Source of the DNA: GCA-020356105 sp964347475
Lineage (GTDB): Bacteria > Pseudomonadota > Alphaproteobacteria > UBA8366 > JADFVY01
NCBI GenBank assembly: GCA_964347475.1
Contig: CAYFYY010000022.1
Location: forward strand, 1 to 57,141
Direction: 5' to 3'
Length of the DNA stretch: 57,141 nt
Of this stretch, positions 1 through 7,927 are shown in pieces. Within the stretch, counting starts at the first letter, position 1. Each line of letters begins with the position of its first letter. Made by a program: the position numbers and the translations under genes. The notes under the pieces were generated by a model that was given only the letters and a program-made list of their open reading frames with translations, was not told the origin of the DNA and ran no database searches.

Positions 1-659
1 AACACCCGGTCGCCCCGCCTGGCCTTGCGGTGCTCGAGCGTGACGGTGTCGCCGTGCCGCCGCGCGACGCTCTCCATGAGGGCGCGTGCGAAGTCCCTGG
101 CGCTGTCGAAATCCGCCGACCGGTCCAGGGGTACGACCACATGGAGCCCCCGCGAACCGGTGGTCTGGACGAAGCTGGCGACGGCAATCTCGTCCAGCAG
201 CTCTTTCAGGCTCTTCGCCGCCTCCTGCACCTTGCCAAAGTCGTCGTCGGACGGGTCCAGGTCGAGAACCAGGCGATCCGGATGGTTCGGCCTGTCCCGC
301 CTCGCGAGGCCCAGATGCGGCGTGATGCAGCCCTGGTTGGCAAGGTAGGTCAGGGTCGCGGCGCTGTTGGCAACGACGTGGACGACCGTGCCGTTCTCTT
401 TGTCCATCGACACCCGGTCGATCCAGTCCGGAAAGTGATCCGGCGCGTCCTTTTGAAAAAAGCCGTCACCGGCCAGACCGTCGGGAAAGCGCTGCATCGT
501 CAGCGGCCGGTCGCGGTAATGGGGCAGGGCGATCTCGGCAATGCGCCGGTAGTAGGCGATCAGATCGCCTTTCGTGATGCCGCTGTCCGGAAACAGGATC
601 TTGCCGCGGTTCGACAGGTCGATCCGGTGCCGGCCAACGGTTATGCTGCCGTCGCTCAT
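1..659 (-). CDS. LigD-type primase-polymerase domain protein (partial, 3' end outside window)
   Basis: Third gene of a split LigD set. The protein is the AEP-type polymerase module that extends and fills DNA ends in non-homologous end joining. The visible part starts MSDGSITVGRHRIDLSNRGK and holds the metal-binding DLDP motif (around residue 135) and the later TTGSRGLHVVVPL segment with its conserved His, both typical of LigD polymerases. The ATG at 659 overlaps the stop of the upstream ligase gene in an ATGA, which implies translational coupling. The C-terminus runs off the window. No Ku gene is visible here, so the partner must be elsewhere. The family call is firm; whether it works as a separate polypeptide is inferred. 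Confidence 0.88.
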   Translation of the reverse strand, partial: MSDGSITVGRHRIDLSNRGKILFPDSGITKGDLIAYYRRIAEIALPHYRDRPLTMQRFPDGLAGDGFFQKDAPDHFPDWIDRVSMDKENGTVVHVVANSAATLTYLANQGCITPHLGLARRDRPNHPDRLVLDLDPSDDDFGKVQEAAKSLKELLDEIAVASFVQTTGSRGLHVVVPLDRSADFDSARDFARALMESVARRHGDTVTLEHRKARRGDRV

Positions 660-1663
660 CGACGCGCGGGCTCCTCGCGGACGACGTCTTCGGCTGCCTT
701 GTCGCGGCGCAGACCGAGGAATCGCGGGTGGCGCAGCCTTCCGTCCCCGGTCCACTCGGTGAACCCGAACTCGCCCACCAGCTTCGGCGAGACCCAGGTG
801 ACGCGTTTCTCCCCCACCGCGTCGGCGAAGGGGGAGGTCTTTCGGGCCAGCCGGTCGAGGCGGCGCCGGAATTGGGCCAGGAATTCATCGTCGTAACCCG
901 TGCCGACCTTGCCCGCGTAGTGCAGTCGGCCGTCCTCGTAGTAGCCGACCAGAAGGGCCCCAAATCCGATCCGGCTGCCTTGCGGCGCGGTAAAACCGCC
1001 GATGACCAGTTCCTGGCCCCTCGCGCATTTGAATTTCAGCCAATCGGTCGAGCGGCCGTGGCGATACCGGGAGTCGGCCCGCTTTGCGATTATGCCTTCC
1101 CAGCCCTTCCGGCAGGCCTCTTCGAAAAAGGATTCGCCGTCGCGGTTGCGATGGGCTGTGTAGCGCACGCGGCCGCCGAACGATATCGCCTCTTTCAGGA
1201 TGGTCTTGCGTTTGCGCAGCGGCAAACGGTCCAGGATATGGCCGCGCAGATACAGGATATCGAACAGGTAGTAGAAGACCGCAACACGGCTGGTCCGCGC
1301 ATCGTCCGGGTTCTTTGTCTGCATGCCTTTTTGCAGGCGTGCGAAGCTGGTAACGCCCTTGGAGAAGGCGACGATCTCCCCGTCGACGACGAAGTCCTCG
1401 CATGGTTCACTCGACAGGGCATCGACGAGCTCGGGATACGCCGGACCAATATCCTTGCGGTTGCGTGAGAGAAGTCGAACCTTTCCGCCGGCTCGGAAGG
1501 CCAAAGCACGCTCACCATCCAGTTTGCGCTCGTAGATCCAGTCCGGGTCGGAAAAGCGTTCGTCGGTCAGCGTTGCCAGCATCGGCGCCATCCAGCTGGG
1601 TGGGCCGGAGTCCTCGATCAGCCGGCGCTCATTCTGCGATACTTCGGTCAGCGGGTCGGTCAT
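656..1663 (-). CDS. ligD: ATP-dependent DNA ligase (LigD ligase module)
   Basis: A 335-residue ATP-dependent DNA ligase that seals double-strand breaks. The nucleotidyl-transfer motif I is at residues 45-50 (ERKLDG), with Lys47 the expected AMP-accepting residue. The C-terminal part (SPKLVGEFGFTEWT, RHPRFLGLR) is the OB-fold of LigD ligases. Its length matches the isolated LIG module, not the 800-900 residues of a fused LigD. Both ends overlap neighbours by 4 bp (ATGA at 1660-1663 and 656-659), giving the order phosphoesterase-ligase-polymerase, the same order as in fused LigD proteins such as that of Pseudomonas. Confidence 0.93.
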   Translation of the reverse strand: MTDPLTEVSQNERRLIEDSGPPSWMAPMLATLTDERFSDPDWIYERKLDGERALAFRAGGKVRLLSRNRKDIGPAYPELVDALSSEPCEDFVVDGEIVAFSKGVTSFARLQKGMQTKNPDDARTSRVAVFYYLFDILYLRGHILDRLPLRKRKTILKEAISFGGRVRYTAHRNRDGESFFEEACRKGWEGIIAKRADSRYRHGRSTDWLKFKCARGQELVIGGFTAPQGSRIGFGALLVGYYEDGRLHYAGKVGTGYDDEFLAQFRRRLDRLARKTSPFADAVGEKRVTWVSPKLVGEFGFTEWTGDGRLRHPRFLGLRRDKAAEDVVREEPARR

Positions 1664-2271
1664 TGCGCGGCCTCTTCGGGCGCGTCCTCGTTCTCGATCT
1701 CCTCGATGGTGCGCCCGCTCAAAACCGATTTGGGCTCGGTCGATACCGGATTCCGCCGGGCATCCGCGTTATCGTCGTCCATCTTGACCAGAAGCCATTT
1801 CGCATCCTTGCCCTTGCCTGTTCGCTGCAACGCGTATCCACCGGTCAGTTTTTTGCCGTGCAGCCTGACCAGAACGTGTCCTTGCTGCAGGGCCTTTGCG
1901 ATGGCTACGGTTTCGTCATCCTTTTGCGTGATGTTTTCAAACGTACCGCGATCCCACAGCAGGACCGTGCCAGCGCCATATTCCTCCTCCGGGATCACGC
2001 CTTCGAAGTCGGCATAGTCCAGCGGGTGGTCCTCGGTCGGGATGGCCAGGCGCTTTTGGCGCGGATCGGTGGATGGGCCCTTGGGTACCGCCCAGGATTT
2101 GAGCACGCCGTCGACCTCGATGCGGAAGTCGTAGTGCAATGTCGAGGCGTCATGCTTCTGGATCACGAAGATCGGCTCCTTGCCCGACTTGCGGCCGCCC
2201 TTGCGACTCTTGCCGCGCGGCTCGGGCGTCCGGGAGAAGTCGCGCTTTTTCCGATATCCCGTCTTCGCCAT
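1660..2271 (-). CDS. DNA ligase D 3'-phosphoesterase domain protein
   Basis: First gene of the split LigD operon. This 203-residue protein is the PE module, which trims 3' phosphates and ribonucleotides before end joining. Characteristic segments are FVIQKHDASTLHYDFR (His and Asp ligands), SWAVPKGPS, EDHPLDYADFEG and GAGTVLLWDRG. I chose the ATG at 2271 because a GGGAG ribosome binding site lies about 8 nt upstream and the family homology begins just after it; a longer in-frame start at 2379 would add only low-complexity Arg/Pro/Gly residues. The basic N-terminus (KKRDFSRTPEPRGKSRKGGRK) probably binds DNA. Confidence 0.9.
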   Translation of the reverse strand: MAKTGYRKKRDFSRTPEPRGKSRKGGRKSGKEPIFVIQKHDASTLHYDFRIEVDGVLKSWAVPKGPSTDPRQKRLAIPTEDHPLDYADFEGVIPEEEYGAGTVLLWDRGTFENITQKDDETVAIAKALQQGHVLVRLHGKKLTGGYALQRTGKGKDAKWLLVKMDDDNADARRNPVSTEPKSVLSGRTIEEIENEDAPEEAAQ

Positions 2272-2541
2272 CTCAATCTCCCCATACAATACAATGCAGG
2301 CCGCTGTCCCACGGCCGCGGCCCGGGCCTGGTCTTGGCGGCCCGCGGCGGACGCCTCGTACCCGACCTGTACAACGCAAAACCGCGCCGGCCGGTTCCCT
2401 CGATAATCCCGTAGGGCGGCCCAGGGGAACCCGGCGGCCCGCCCGCCTGGCCGGCCGATGCGATCCGGTTTCCGGAACCTGAGAGCGGGAATGGCGTTAA
2501 ATGAAAATCAAGAAGCAGTGCAGTCATGAAAGGAGCGTAGC

Positions 2542-4092
2542 ATGACACAGTGCAAGCAGATCGACGCCAGATTCCTTGTTCGCGGAGCGCTGTTCGGCGG
2601 CCTGATGGCAGGCATGCTGATCTGCGCAGGGCTTGTATATGGAGCCACGCCTACGGCCTTGAGCGACCAAGCGATCGCCGATGCGGTCGACGACGAGTTT
2701 TACTTTGATGCTGCGGTGCGGCCGGACCTGATCGACGTCACCAGCCGGGAAGGGGTGATCACGCTTAACGGCGTCACCGACAACATCCTGGCGAAAGAGC
2801 GGGCGGCGCAGCTTGCGCGAACCGTCAAGGGCGTCCGGTCCGTCGTAAACAATATCAAGGTCAGGCCCCCGATCGTGAAATCGGCGGCGGCCCTGACAGC
2901 CGACGTGCGCACCGCACTGACAAACGACCCGGCGGCGGACGCATATGAGATCACCGTACGCGCCGATGATCGTGGCAAGGTCACGCTATCCGGGACAGTG
3001 GATTCCTGGCAGGAAACCAAGCTTGCCGAGACCGTCGCGAAGGGTGTGGCAGGGGTGACCGATGTCGAAAACGACCTGAAAATCGACTATGGCGCCGGAA
3101 TCCGCCGTGACAGCGAGATCAGGACAGAGATCGAGCGGCGTCTCTATTGGGACGTGCTTGTCGACAGCGGTCTCATCGAAGTCGAGGTCGACGACGGAAA
3201 GGTTGCGCTTAGCGGTATCGTCGGCAGCGCGGCAGAACTGTCGCGCGCCGTATACGATGCCTATGTACGTGGCGTCATCGACGTCGATTCCAGTAAGCTC
3301 GCGGTCCAGAACTGGGCGCGCAATCCCGATCGCCGCGATCCCGCGTACACGTTCAAGTCGGACAAGGAGATCGCGACAGCGGTGAAGGATGCGCTGCTGT
3401 ATGATCCACGGGTCGAGCTCTCCAACATTGACGTTGAGGTCTCTGACGGAGCCGCCACGTTGCGTGGCTCAGTCGACAGTCTCGCCGCAAAACGTTCGGC
3501 GGAACAGGACGCCAGAAACACGCTGGGGGTCGACCGTGTGATCAACCGGATCAAGGTCAAGGCGGCGCGGAGCGACCCCGACGACAAGGTCGCGAGCCGC
3601 GTGAAAGAGGCGTTGCAACGCGATCCCTATGTCGACAAGCACGAGATATCCGTGATCGTCAATGGCGGGATCGTCAAACTCTACGGTGCCGTCGACACCT
3701 ATTTCGAGAAGGGCCGCGCCGATTATGCGGTCGAGCGGGTCAACGGCGTGATTGGTGTGGACAATAATCTTACGGTCCGCAACACCCATCGGGCACTGAT
3801 CTACCATCCATATGTGAGCTATTACCCGCCGTACCTGTATCCCTGGTATGACTATGTGCCGACAGTCAGCCACCGCACGGATCTGGAAATCCGTGACAAC
3901 ATCAAGCGTGAGCTTTGGTGGTCGCCCTTCGTCGACTCCGACGAGGTGACGGTTTCGGTCGTCAATGCCCGGGCCACGCTGACCGGCGAGGTGGACAGTC
4001 TGTCCGAATGGCTGGCCGCTGCCGAGAGCGCCTGGGAAGGCGGCGCGATCTGGGTCGTCAACGATCTGGAGATCGACCGCGGCAAATCATGA
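2542..4092 (+). CDS. Secreted or membrane-anchored protein with six BON domains
   Basis: A 516-residue envelope protein. A hydrophobic segment at residues 14-35 looks like a signal peptide or anchor. It is followed by six BON domains, a phospholipid-binding fold known from OsmY, at about residues 40-107, 115-182, 189-255, 272-339, 347-412 and 445-511. Each has the repeat pattern of an acidic helix, a VTLSGxVDS-like strand and a closing GVxxVxNxIKV segment. Between BON5 and BON6 lies a Tyr/Pro-rich linker (residues 417-440). The start is supported by AGGAG 8 nt upstream. OsmY has two BON domains, so six is large. A role in envelope stress or osmotic protection is inferred from the family and from the stress genes around it. 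Confidence 0.88.
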   Translation: MTQCKQIDARFLVRGALFGGLMAGMLICAGLVYGATPTALSDQAIADAVDDEFYFDAAVRPDLIDVTSREGVITLNGVTDNILAKERAAQLARTVKGVRSVVNNIKVRPPIVKSAAALTADVRTALTNDPAADAYEITVRADDRGKVTLSGTVDSWQETKLAETVAKGVAGVTDVENDLKIDYGAGIRRDSEIRTEIERRLYWDVLVDSGLIEVEVDDGKVALSGIVGSAAELSRAVYDAYVRGVIDVDSSKLAVQNWARNPDRRDPAYTFKSDKEIATAVKDALLYDPRVELSNIDVEVSDGAATLRGSVDSLAAKRSAEQDARNTLGVDRVINRIKVKAARSDPDDKVASRVKEALQRDPYVDKHEISVIVNGGIVKLYGAVDTYFEKGRADYAVERVNGVIGVDNNLTVRNTHRALIYHPYVSYYPPYLYPWYDYVPTVSHRTDLEIRDNIKRELWWSPFVDSDEVTVSVVNARATLTGEVDSLSEWLAAAESAWEGGAIWVVNDLEIDRGKS

Positions 4093-4353
4093 GGCGGTCC
4101 AACGCCTTGACGTCAATCGCCCGCGGGAGGGGCCTTCGATACGGCCCCCACCCCATCTTCGCTCCCGCTGAAAGGCTGCGGGCAGCGCCCGCGGGCGTCG
4201 AGAGCCGAGGCCACGCCGACTGCGCCGAAGCGGTGTATCGGCAAGGGTGAACCGGGGGCGTGGAACCCGGGCGCCGCGTTCGCGTTACATGAGAAGGTGG
4301 CCGCATCGCCATGCGACCGCCGTAGCGATTGCAACCGAAAGGAGATTGAAGAT

Positions 4354-4773
4354 ATGCAGATCAAGGATGTCATGACACGGGAAGTCGATTTGATCGGTCC
4401 GACCACGACGATCAACGAGGCCGCTCGCATGATGAGGGACGACGACATCGGGATCCTGCCTGTCGCCGAGGCCGACCGTCTCATTGGAATGATCACGGAC
4501 CGTGATATCGTCGTGCGCGCCGTCGCGCAGGGCAAGGATCCCGGTTCGACGTCGGTTCGCGAGGCGATGTCAGATCGGGTGCTGTACTGTTTCGAGGATC
4601 AGTCGACCGACGAGGTCGCGGCAAACATGGGCGAGCAACAGGTCCGTCGGTTGCCGGTGCTGAACCGAGACAAGCGATTGGTGGGAATCATATCGCTGGG
4701 TGACCTCTCCGTAGGAGGCGCCGTCGGCGAAGCCGGCGAGGCGCTCGAAAACATTTCCGAGCCTGCCGCATAA
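4354..4773 (+). CDS. CBS domain pair protein
   Basis: A 139-residue stand-alone CBS pair (Bateman module), a fold that binds adenosine nucleotides or SAM. It starts MQIKDVMTREV; the two repeats are visible as DDIGILPVAEADRLIGMITDRDIV and QQVRRLPVLNRDKRLVGIISLGDL. A GGAG ribosome binding site lies about 9 nt before the ATG at 4354, which decides the start over an in-frame ATG at 4297. Its length is normal for this class. No effector domain is fused, so it probably senses energy charge for a partner. It sits among stress genes on the same strand as the BON protein, 261 bp downstream. Confidence 0.92.
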   Translation: MQIKDVMTREVDLIGPTTTINEAARMMRDDDIGILPVAEADRLIGMITDRDIVVRAVAQGKDPGSTSVREAMSDRVLYCFEDQSTDEVAANMGEQQVRRLPVLNRDKRLVGIISLGDLSVGGAVGEAGEALENISEPAA

Positions 4774-4891
4774 TCCGGAGACAGCCCGAAAGATCGGAAG
4801 CACGGTTGCCGGATGGCATCGCGGGTGTCGTCCACGACCGGAGAAAGTTGCGGCCGATCCCTGGCGCGCAGAAGCGTCAGCAGGAACGAAA

Positions 4892-4926
4892 CCCACCAGG
4901 CTCGCAATACACACGGGCCTGGTGGG
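4892..4926 (+). terminator. Hairpin downstream of the CBS gene
   Basis: A perfect 10-bp inverted repeat, CCCACCAGGC and GCCTGGTGGG, with a 15-nt loop, about 120 nt after the CBS stop codon. There is no T-run after it, so termination (possibly Rho-assisted) or RNA stabilisation are both possible. Confidence 0.45.
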
Positions 4927-5013
4927 CCTACTGCGGAGATGTGAAAGCAGCGCTTTCGAGCACCGCGGCTTACGGCGACACGGCCAATTCCAATCGCAAG
5001 GAGGTCAGGCAAC

Positions 5014-5232
5014 ATGAGTCCAGAAGAACAGCGCGTCCGGATCACCTGTCCGGAATGCGACGGCTTTATCGTCAGCGCACCGGAGGACGAGTTGCCGACG
5101 GGTGATCTTGTCTGTCCGAACTGCGGTGCTGTCGTCAAGGCGCCAACGCAGTTCGACAAGCTCGTCGAGGACGTCAAGGACGCTTTCACGGACCCGCTCG
5201 GCTCAACGGACGAGCAGGACAAGTCCGGTTAA
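5014..5232 (+). CDS. Small zinc-ribbon protein
   Basis: A 72-residue protein with two CxxC pairs (ITCPECDG and LVCPNCGA) separated by about 22 residues, the layout of a rubredoxin-like or zinc-ribbon knuckle. The C-terminal half is acidic (LVEDVKDAFTDPLGSTDEQD). An AAGGAGG ribosome binding site lies upstream of the ATG. The family is not one I can name. Metal binding is well supported by the four cysteines; the function is unknown. A strong hairpin follows 36 nt after its stop codon, so it is probably the last gene of its transcript. Confidence 0.8.
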   Translation: MSPEEQRVRITCPECDGFIVSAPEDELPTGDLVCPNCGAVVKAPTQFDKLVEDVKDAFTDPLGSTDEQDKSG

Positions 5233-5268
5233 TGCACGTTAAGCCGGAACTCGCAGATCCAAACGCCC

Positions 5269-5302
5269 GAGCGGCATTGTTGGTGAAACCACAATGCCGC
5301 TC
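5269..5302 (+). terminator. Strong hairpin, probable terminator between zinc-ribbon and dodecin genes
   Basis: A perfect 12-bp inverted repeat (GAGCGGCATTGT and ACAATGCCGCTC), extended by GGT/ACC across a single-base bulge and closed by a GAA loop. It lies between convergent genes (zinc ribbon on plus, dodecin on minus) and could stop transcription from both sides. The T tail is weak (TCTTG). Confidence 0.65.
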
Positions 5303-5406
5303 TTGCGTCGAACAGGTTCGGAAGCGGAAGACGAGCTAGCGGATCGGCCCGCCGGTCTCCGTCTCCATGCGATGTCAAAGAGAGTCACACATGGAGCCGA
5401 CGGGCG

Positions 5407-5622
5407 TCAGTCGGCGGGTTCGTAACGGAAACCAAGTTTCACGCCGACCTGGAAATGCGCGATTTTCCCGTCCTGCACATGACCCCGGATCTCGGAGACC
5501 TCGAACCACTCCAGATTCCTGAGGGTGCGGTTGGCCGTTTCCACCGCATTACCGATCGCATCCTCGAGGGACTCGCTGGACGAACCATAGATTTCGGTGA
5601 CGCTGTAAACGTTGTCTGACAT
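5407..5622 (-). CDS. Dodecin family flavin-binding protein
   Basis: A 71-residue dodecin. These proteins form hollow dodecamers that bind flavin (FMN, riboflavin or lumichrome) and buffer free flavin. The full-length family pattern is present: VYSVTEIYGSSSESLEDAIGNA at the N-terminus, the Trp that stacks on flavin in LEWFEV (residue 39) and the final strand VGVKLGFRYEP. An AAAGGAGA ribosome binding site precedes the ATG. Monocistronic and convergent with the zinc-ribbon gene. Dodecins are often found among stress-response genes, which fits its neighbours. Confidence 0.95.
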   Translation of the reverse strand: MSDNVYSVTEIYGSSSESLEDAIGNAVETANRTLRNLEWFEVSEIRGHVQDGKIAHFQVGVKLGFRYEPAD

Positions 5623-6056
5623 CGAGGTCTCCTTTCTCTTCCGGCTTGGAAAATTCGAACGAACTGTAAGGACCGAAGCCTTGCGATCGGGGACCGCCGG
5701 GCAGCCGGGTCCGGGGATCTATGGCAACAGCGCGACCACCCGGGCCGAAATCCGGCGACAGCCGGGGCGATCGCCCGACCCGCGACGGCGCCACGTACCG
5801 GCAAGTCCCGCTCGGCCAAGCCGGGTTCGACGCGCCCGCGTTCGTTTCTTCGCCGCCGCAAGACACGGATTCAGCCTCACACCGTCAATTGCCGGTAGAG
5901 GAGAAACCGGCCGCACGTGCCGCTATACGTGCCGCCGCGATTGAGGACCGTCGAACCCAGCGCGATGGTTGCGTGCGTCCGTTGCGCACGCGGCTTACGA
6001 CACGGGTGACGACAGCTTCTGCGGTATTGGTGTCACTCCAACGGTGCCGGCGTGGT
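5623..6056. other. Intergenic region without a recognisable gene
   Basis: A 434-bp stretch between the dodecin start and the superoxide dismutase stop, both on the minus strand. It should contain the dodecin promoter. Open frames here lack ribosome binding sites and resemble no family I know. I see no RNA gene. Confidence 0.6.
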
Positions 6057-6683
6057 TTACGCAGCACTGCGTTTTGCGTCGTCCTGCGCCTCGGCCAATC
6101 GCGCGGCCACAAAATCCCAGTTCACGAGCTTTTCGAGAAATACGTTCACGAATTTTCCCCGCTCGTTCTGGTAGTCGAGATAGTAGGCGTGCTCCCACAC
6201 GTCGCAGCTGAGAATCGGGTGAAGAGCGGACGCAATCGGCGTCTCGGCGTTCGGCGTGCTCACGATGTCGAGACCTCCGTCCTTCAACACGACCCAGACC
6301 CAGCCGCTGCCAAACCGCCCGGTTGCCGCTTCGGCAAAGGCTTCCTTGAAACCGTCAAGTCCGCCGAAGTCGCGCGCGACGGCTTCTGCGACCGCGCCCT
6401 CGGGCGTGCCGCCGCCCCCCGGTTTCATGCAGTTCCAGAAGAAACTGTGATTCCAGACTTGTGCGGCGTTGTTGAACAGGGCGGCCATCTCATCATGTCC
6501 GGCCGACTTGCGCACGATGTCCTCGAGGTCCTCGGTCTCCAAAGTTGTGCCTTTAAGGAGGCCATTGGCCTTGTCGACATAGCTCTTGTGGTGCTTGCCG
6601 TAGTGGAACTGCACGGTCTTCTCCGACATATACGGCTCCAAGGCATCCTGTGCGTAGGGCAGTTCGGGAAGGGCAAGTGGCAT
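6057..6683 (-). CDS. sodB: Iron superoxide dismutase
   Basis: A 208-residue Fe/Mn-family superoxide dismutase that converts superoxide to hydrogen peroxide and oxygen in the cytoplasm. Metal ligands are His27 (FHYGKHH), His79 (VWNHSFFW), Asp161 and His165 (DVWEHAYYLDY). Gln75 in AAQVWNH is the position that marks iron-type enzymes; manganese enzymes carry their Gln elsewhere. AGGAG lies about 8 nt before the ATG. The length is slightly above the usual 190-200 because of a short C-terminal extension. No signal peptide. Surrounded by other stress genes but not in an obvious operon. Confidence 0.96.
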   Translation of the reverse strand: MPLALPELPYAQDALEPYMSEKTVQFHYGKHHKSYVDKANGLLKGTTLETEDLEDIVRKSAGHDEMAALFNNAAQVWNHSFFWNCMKPGGGGTPEGAVAEAVARDFGGLDGFKEAFAEAATGRFGSGWVWVVLKDGGLDIVSTPNAETPIASALHPILSCDVWEHAYYLDYQNERGKFVNVFLEKLVNWDFVAARLAEAQDDAKRSAA

Positions 6684-6819
6684 TGCATGTCTCTCCTGTC
6701 AGATCGAGAAATGGGACCGGGGAGCGACCTCTCCGGCCTTCCATGCGAATGAACGCCACCGGCGGATCACGGTTCCCTGGTCGCCGCGCGAGTCTGTCAG
6801 AGCCACGTCAGCTCGCGGT

Positions 6820-7596
6820 TCAGCTGTCTGTTTCGTCAGTATCGAACCGCTGTTCATTCTGTTCCCGTTGTTTTTGTGTCGCGACGGCGCGTTCATGCTC
6901 TTCATCGCCTGCCGGCCCCTTGATCCGCTTGTCCAAATCCTGGATGGCGGCGCGCCGCCCATACAAGATCAGCAGATCGTCAGTTCGGAACTGCGTGCCG
7001 GATACCGGCGCGCCAAGATAGCGGCCGTTCTTGCGGCGGATGCCGAGCACCAATACGCCCTCATCCCGAAGACGGGTCTGGCCGACGGTCTTGCCAACCA
7101 ACCAGTCGTTCCGCCCAATCCGCAACTCCTTGACGGAGTAGTCGCCGCCAAGATCGAGAAGCCGCGCGTAATCGCGGGCCTCGATGTCCGTCCAGCGATT
7201 GAGAGCCCAGCGAATACCGGCACCCAGCCAGCTGTCAAGCGGCTGGCTCAGCGATAGCAGCCACAGGATGCCGATCCCGCCGCCAATCAGCGCGGCGCGC
7301 CTCGCGCCTTCGAGAGTATCCTCGGCGCCGCTGAAGGAGAGAATGAAGGAGGAAATGGCGGTCACCAGTCCGGCATTTCTCAGCACCATGAGATACATCA
7401 CGATCCGGCGGCGAACCGGATGACCCACGACTGTTTCCGCCTCCGTCGTGGTAAACCCCGTGCCGGTGAGCGCGGACCGTGCCTGGAACCGCGCGACCTC
7501 TCGGGATATGCCGGTCAGGGTGAGCGCGACGGTTGCGATGCGCGCGATTAGCAACGAAAGCGTCAAGACGCTTAGAAACGAGGCAATGGCAGTCAC
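6820..7596 (-). CDS. Membrane protein with C-terminal TrkA-C (RCK_C) domain
   Basis: A 258-residue protein with hydrophobic segments near residues 1-25, 62-85 and 98-116, then a cytosolic TrkA-C-type ligand domain (about 150-220: YSVKELRIGRNDWLVGKT, LRDEGVLVLGIRR, TDDLLILYG). A charged Gln/Glu/Asp tail ends it. The domain usually gates potassium or divalent-cation transporters by binding a small ligand. I chose GTG at 7596 because a GGAG site lies 9 nt upstream; an in-frame TTG at 7611 would overlap that site. The sequence ARSALTGTGFTTTEAE just after the first segment resembles potassium-channel pore loops, but I cannot call it a channel. Confidence 0.75.
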   Translation of the reverse strand: MTAIASFLSVLTLSLLIARIATVALTLTGISREVARFQARSALTGTGFTTTEAETVVGHPVRRRIVMYLMVLRNAGLVTAISSFILSFSGAEDTLEGARRAALIGGGIGILWLLSLSQPLDSWLGAGIRWALNRWTDIEARDYARLLDLGGDYSVKELRIGRNDWLVGKTVGQTRLRDEGVLVLGIRRKNGRYLGAPVSGTQFRTDDLLILYGRRAAIQDLDKRIKGPAGDEEHERAVATQKQREQNEQRFDTDETDS

Positions 7597-7927
7597 TTTT
7601 GCGGTCTCCAACGATCAGTAACGGGGCAATCCCACTATGCCGCACCTGCAGGAGGACAATAAGACGGGGCGCATCGCGCCGGGCGTACTGCGCAGCTGCG
7701 ACAGCTGGTCAAATTCATTGATTCCGCGGCAAGCGGCCGGATCTCGGGGTTTCCGGCGGGCGCGGCAATGTGCCCGATCTTGTTGCATGGAACCCTTGCA
7801 TGGAACCGAAACCGGTCTGCTGCGTTGAATCATGAGATGAAAGAAATGCGATGGAGTGGCGATCTCCCTGGAGGCCCATCTTCTTCCCGATCCACTCTGC
7901 GATTCGACAACAACGACAGGTGATCTC
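7597..7927. other. Intergenic region between divergent genes
   Basis: A 331-bp gap separating the TrkA-C protein (minus) from the PRC-barrel gene (plus). It must hold both promoters. The only structure I see is a 13-nt tandem duplication at 7783-7808. No gene is supported. Confidence 0.6.
7783..7808 (+). repeat. 13-nt tandem direct repeat
   Basis: TTGCATGGAACCC is followed directly by TTGCATGGAACCG, so 12 of 13 bases match. It lies 120 bp upstream of the PRC-barrel start codon. It could be a slippage duplication or two regulator half-sites. Confidence 0.6.

Noticed and set aside
4108..4117. TTGACGTCAA palindrome after the BON gene
   Set aside because: A single short dyad with no spacer of the right length for FNR and no promoter beside it; too little to call a regulatory site.
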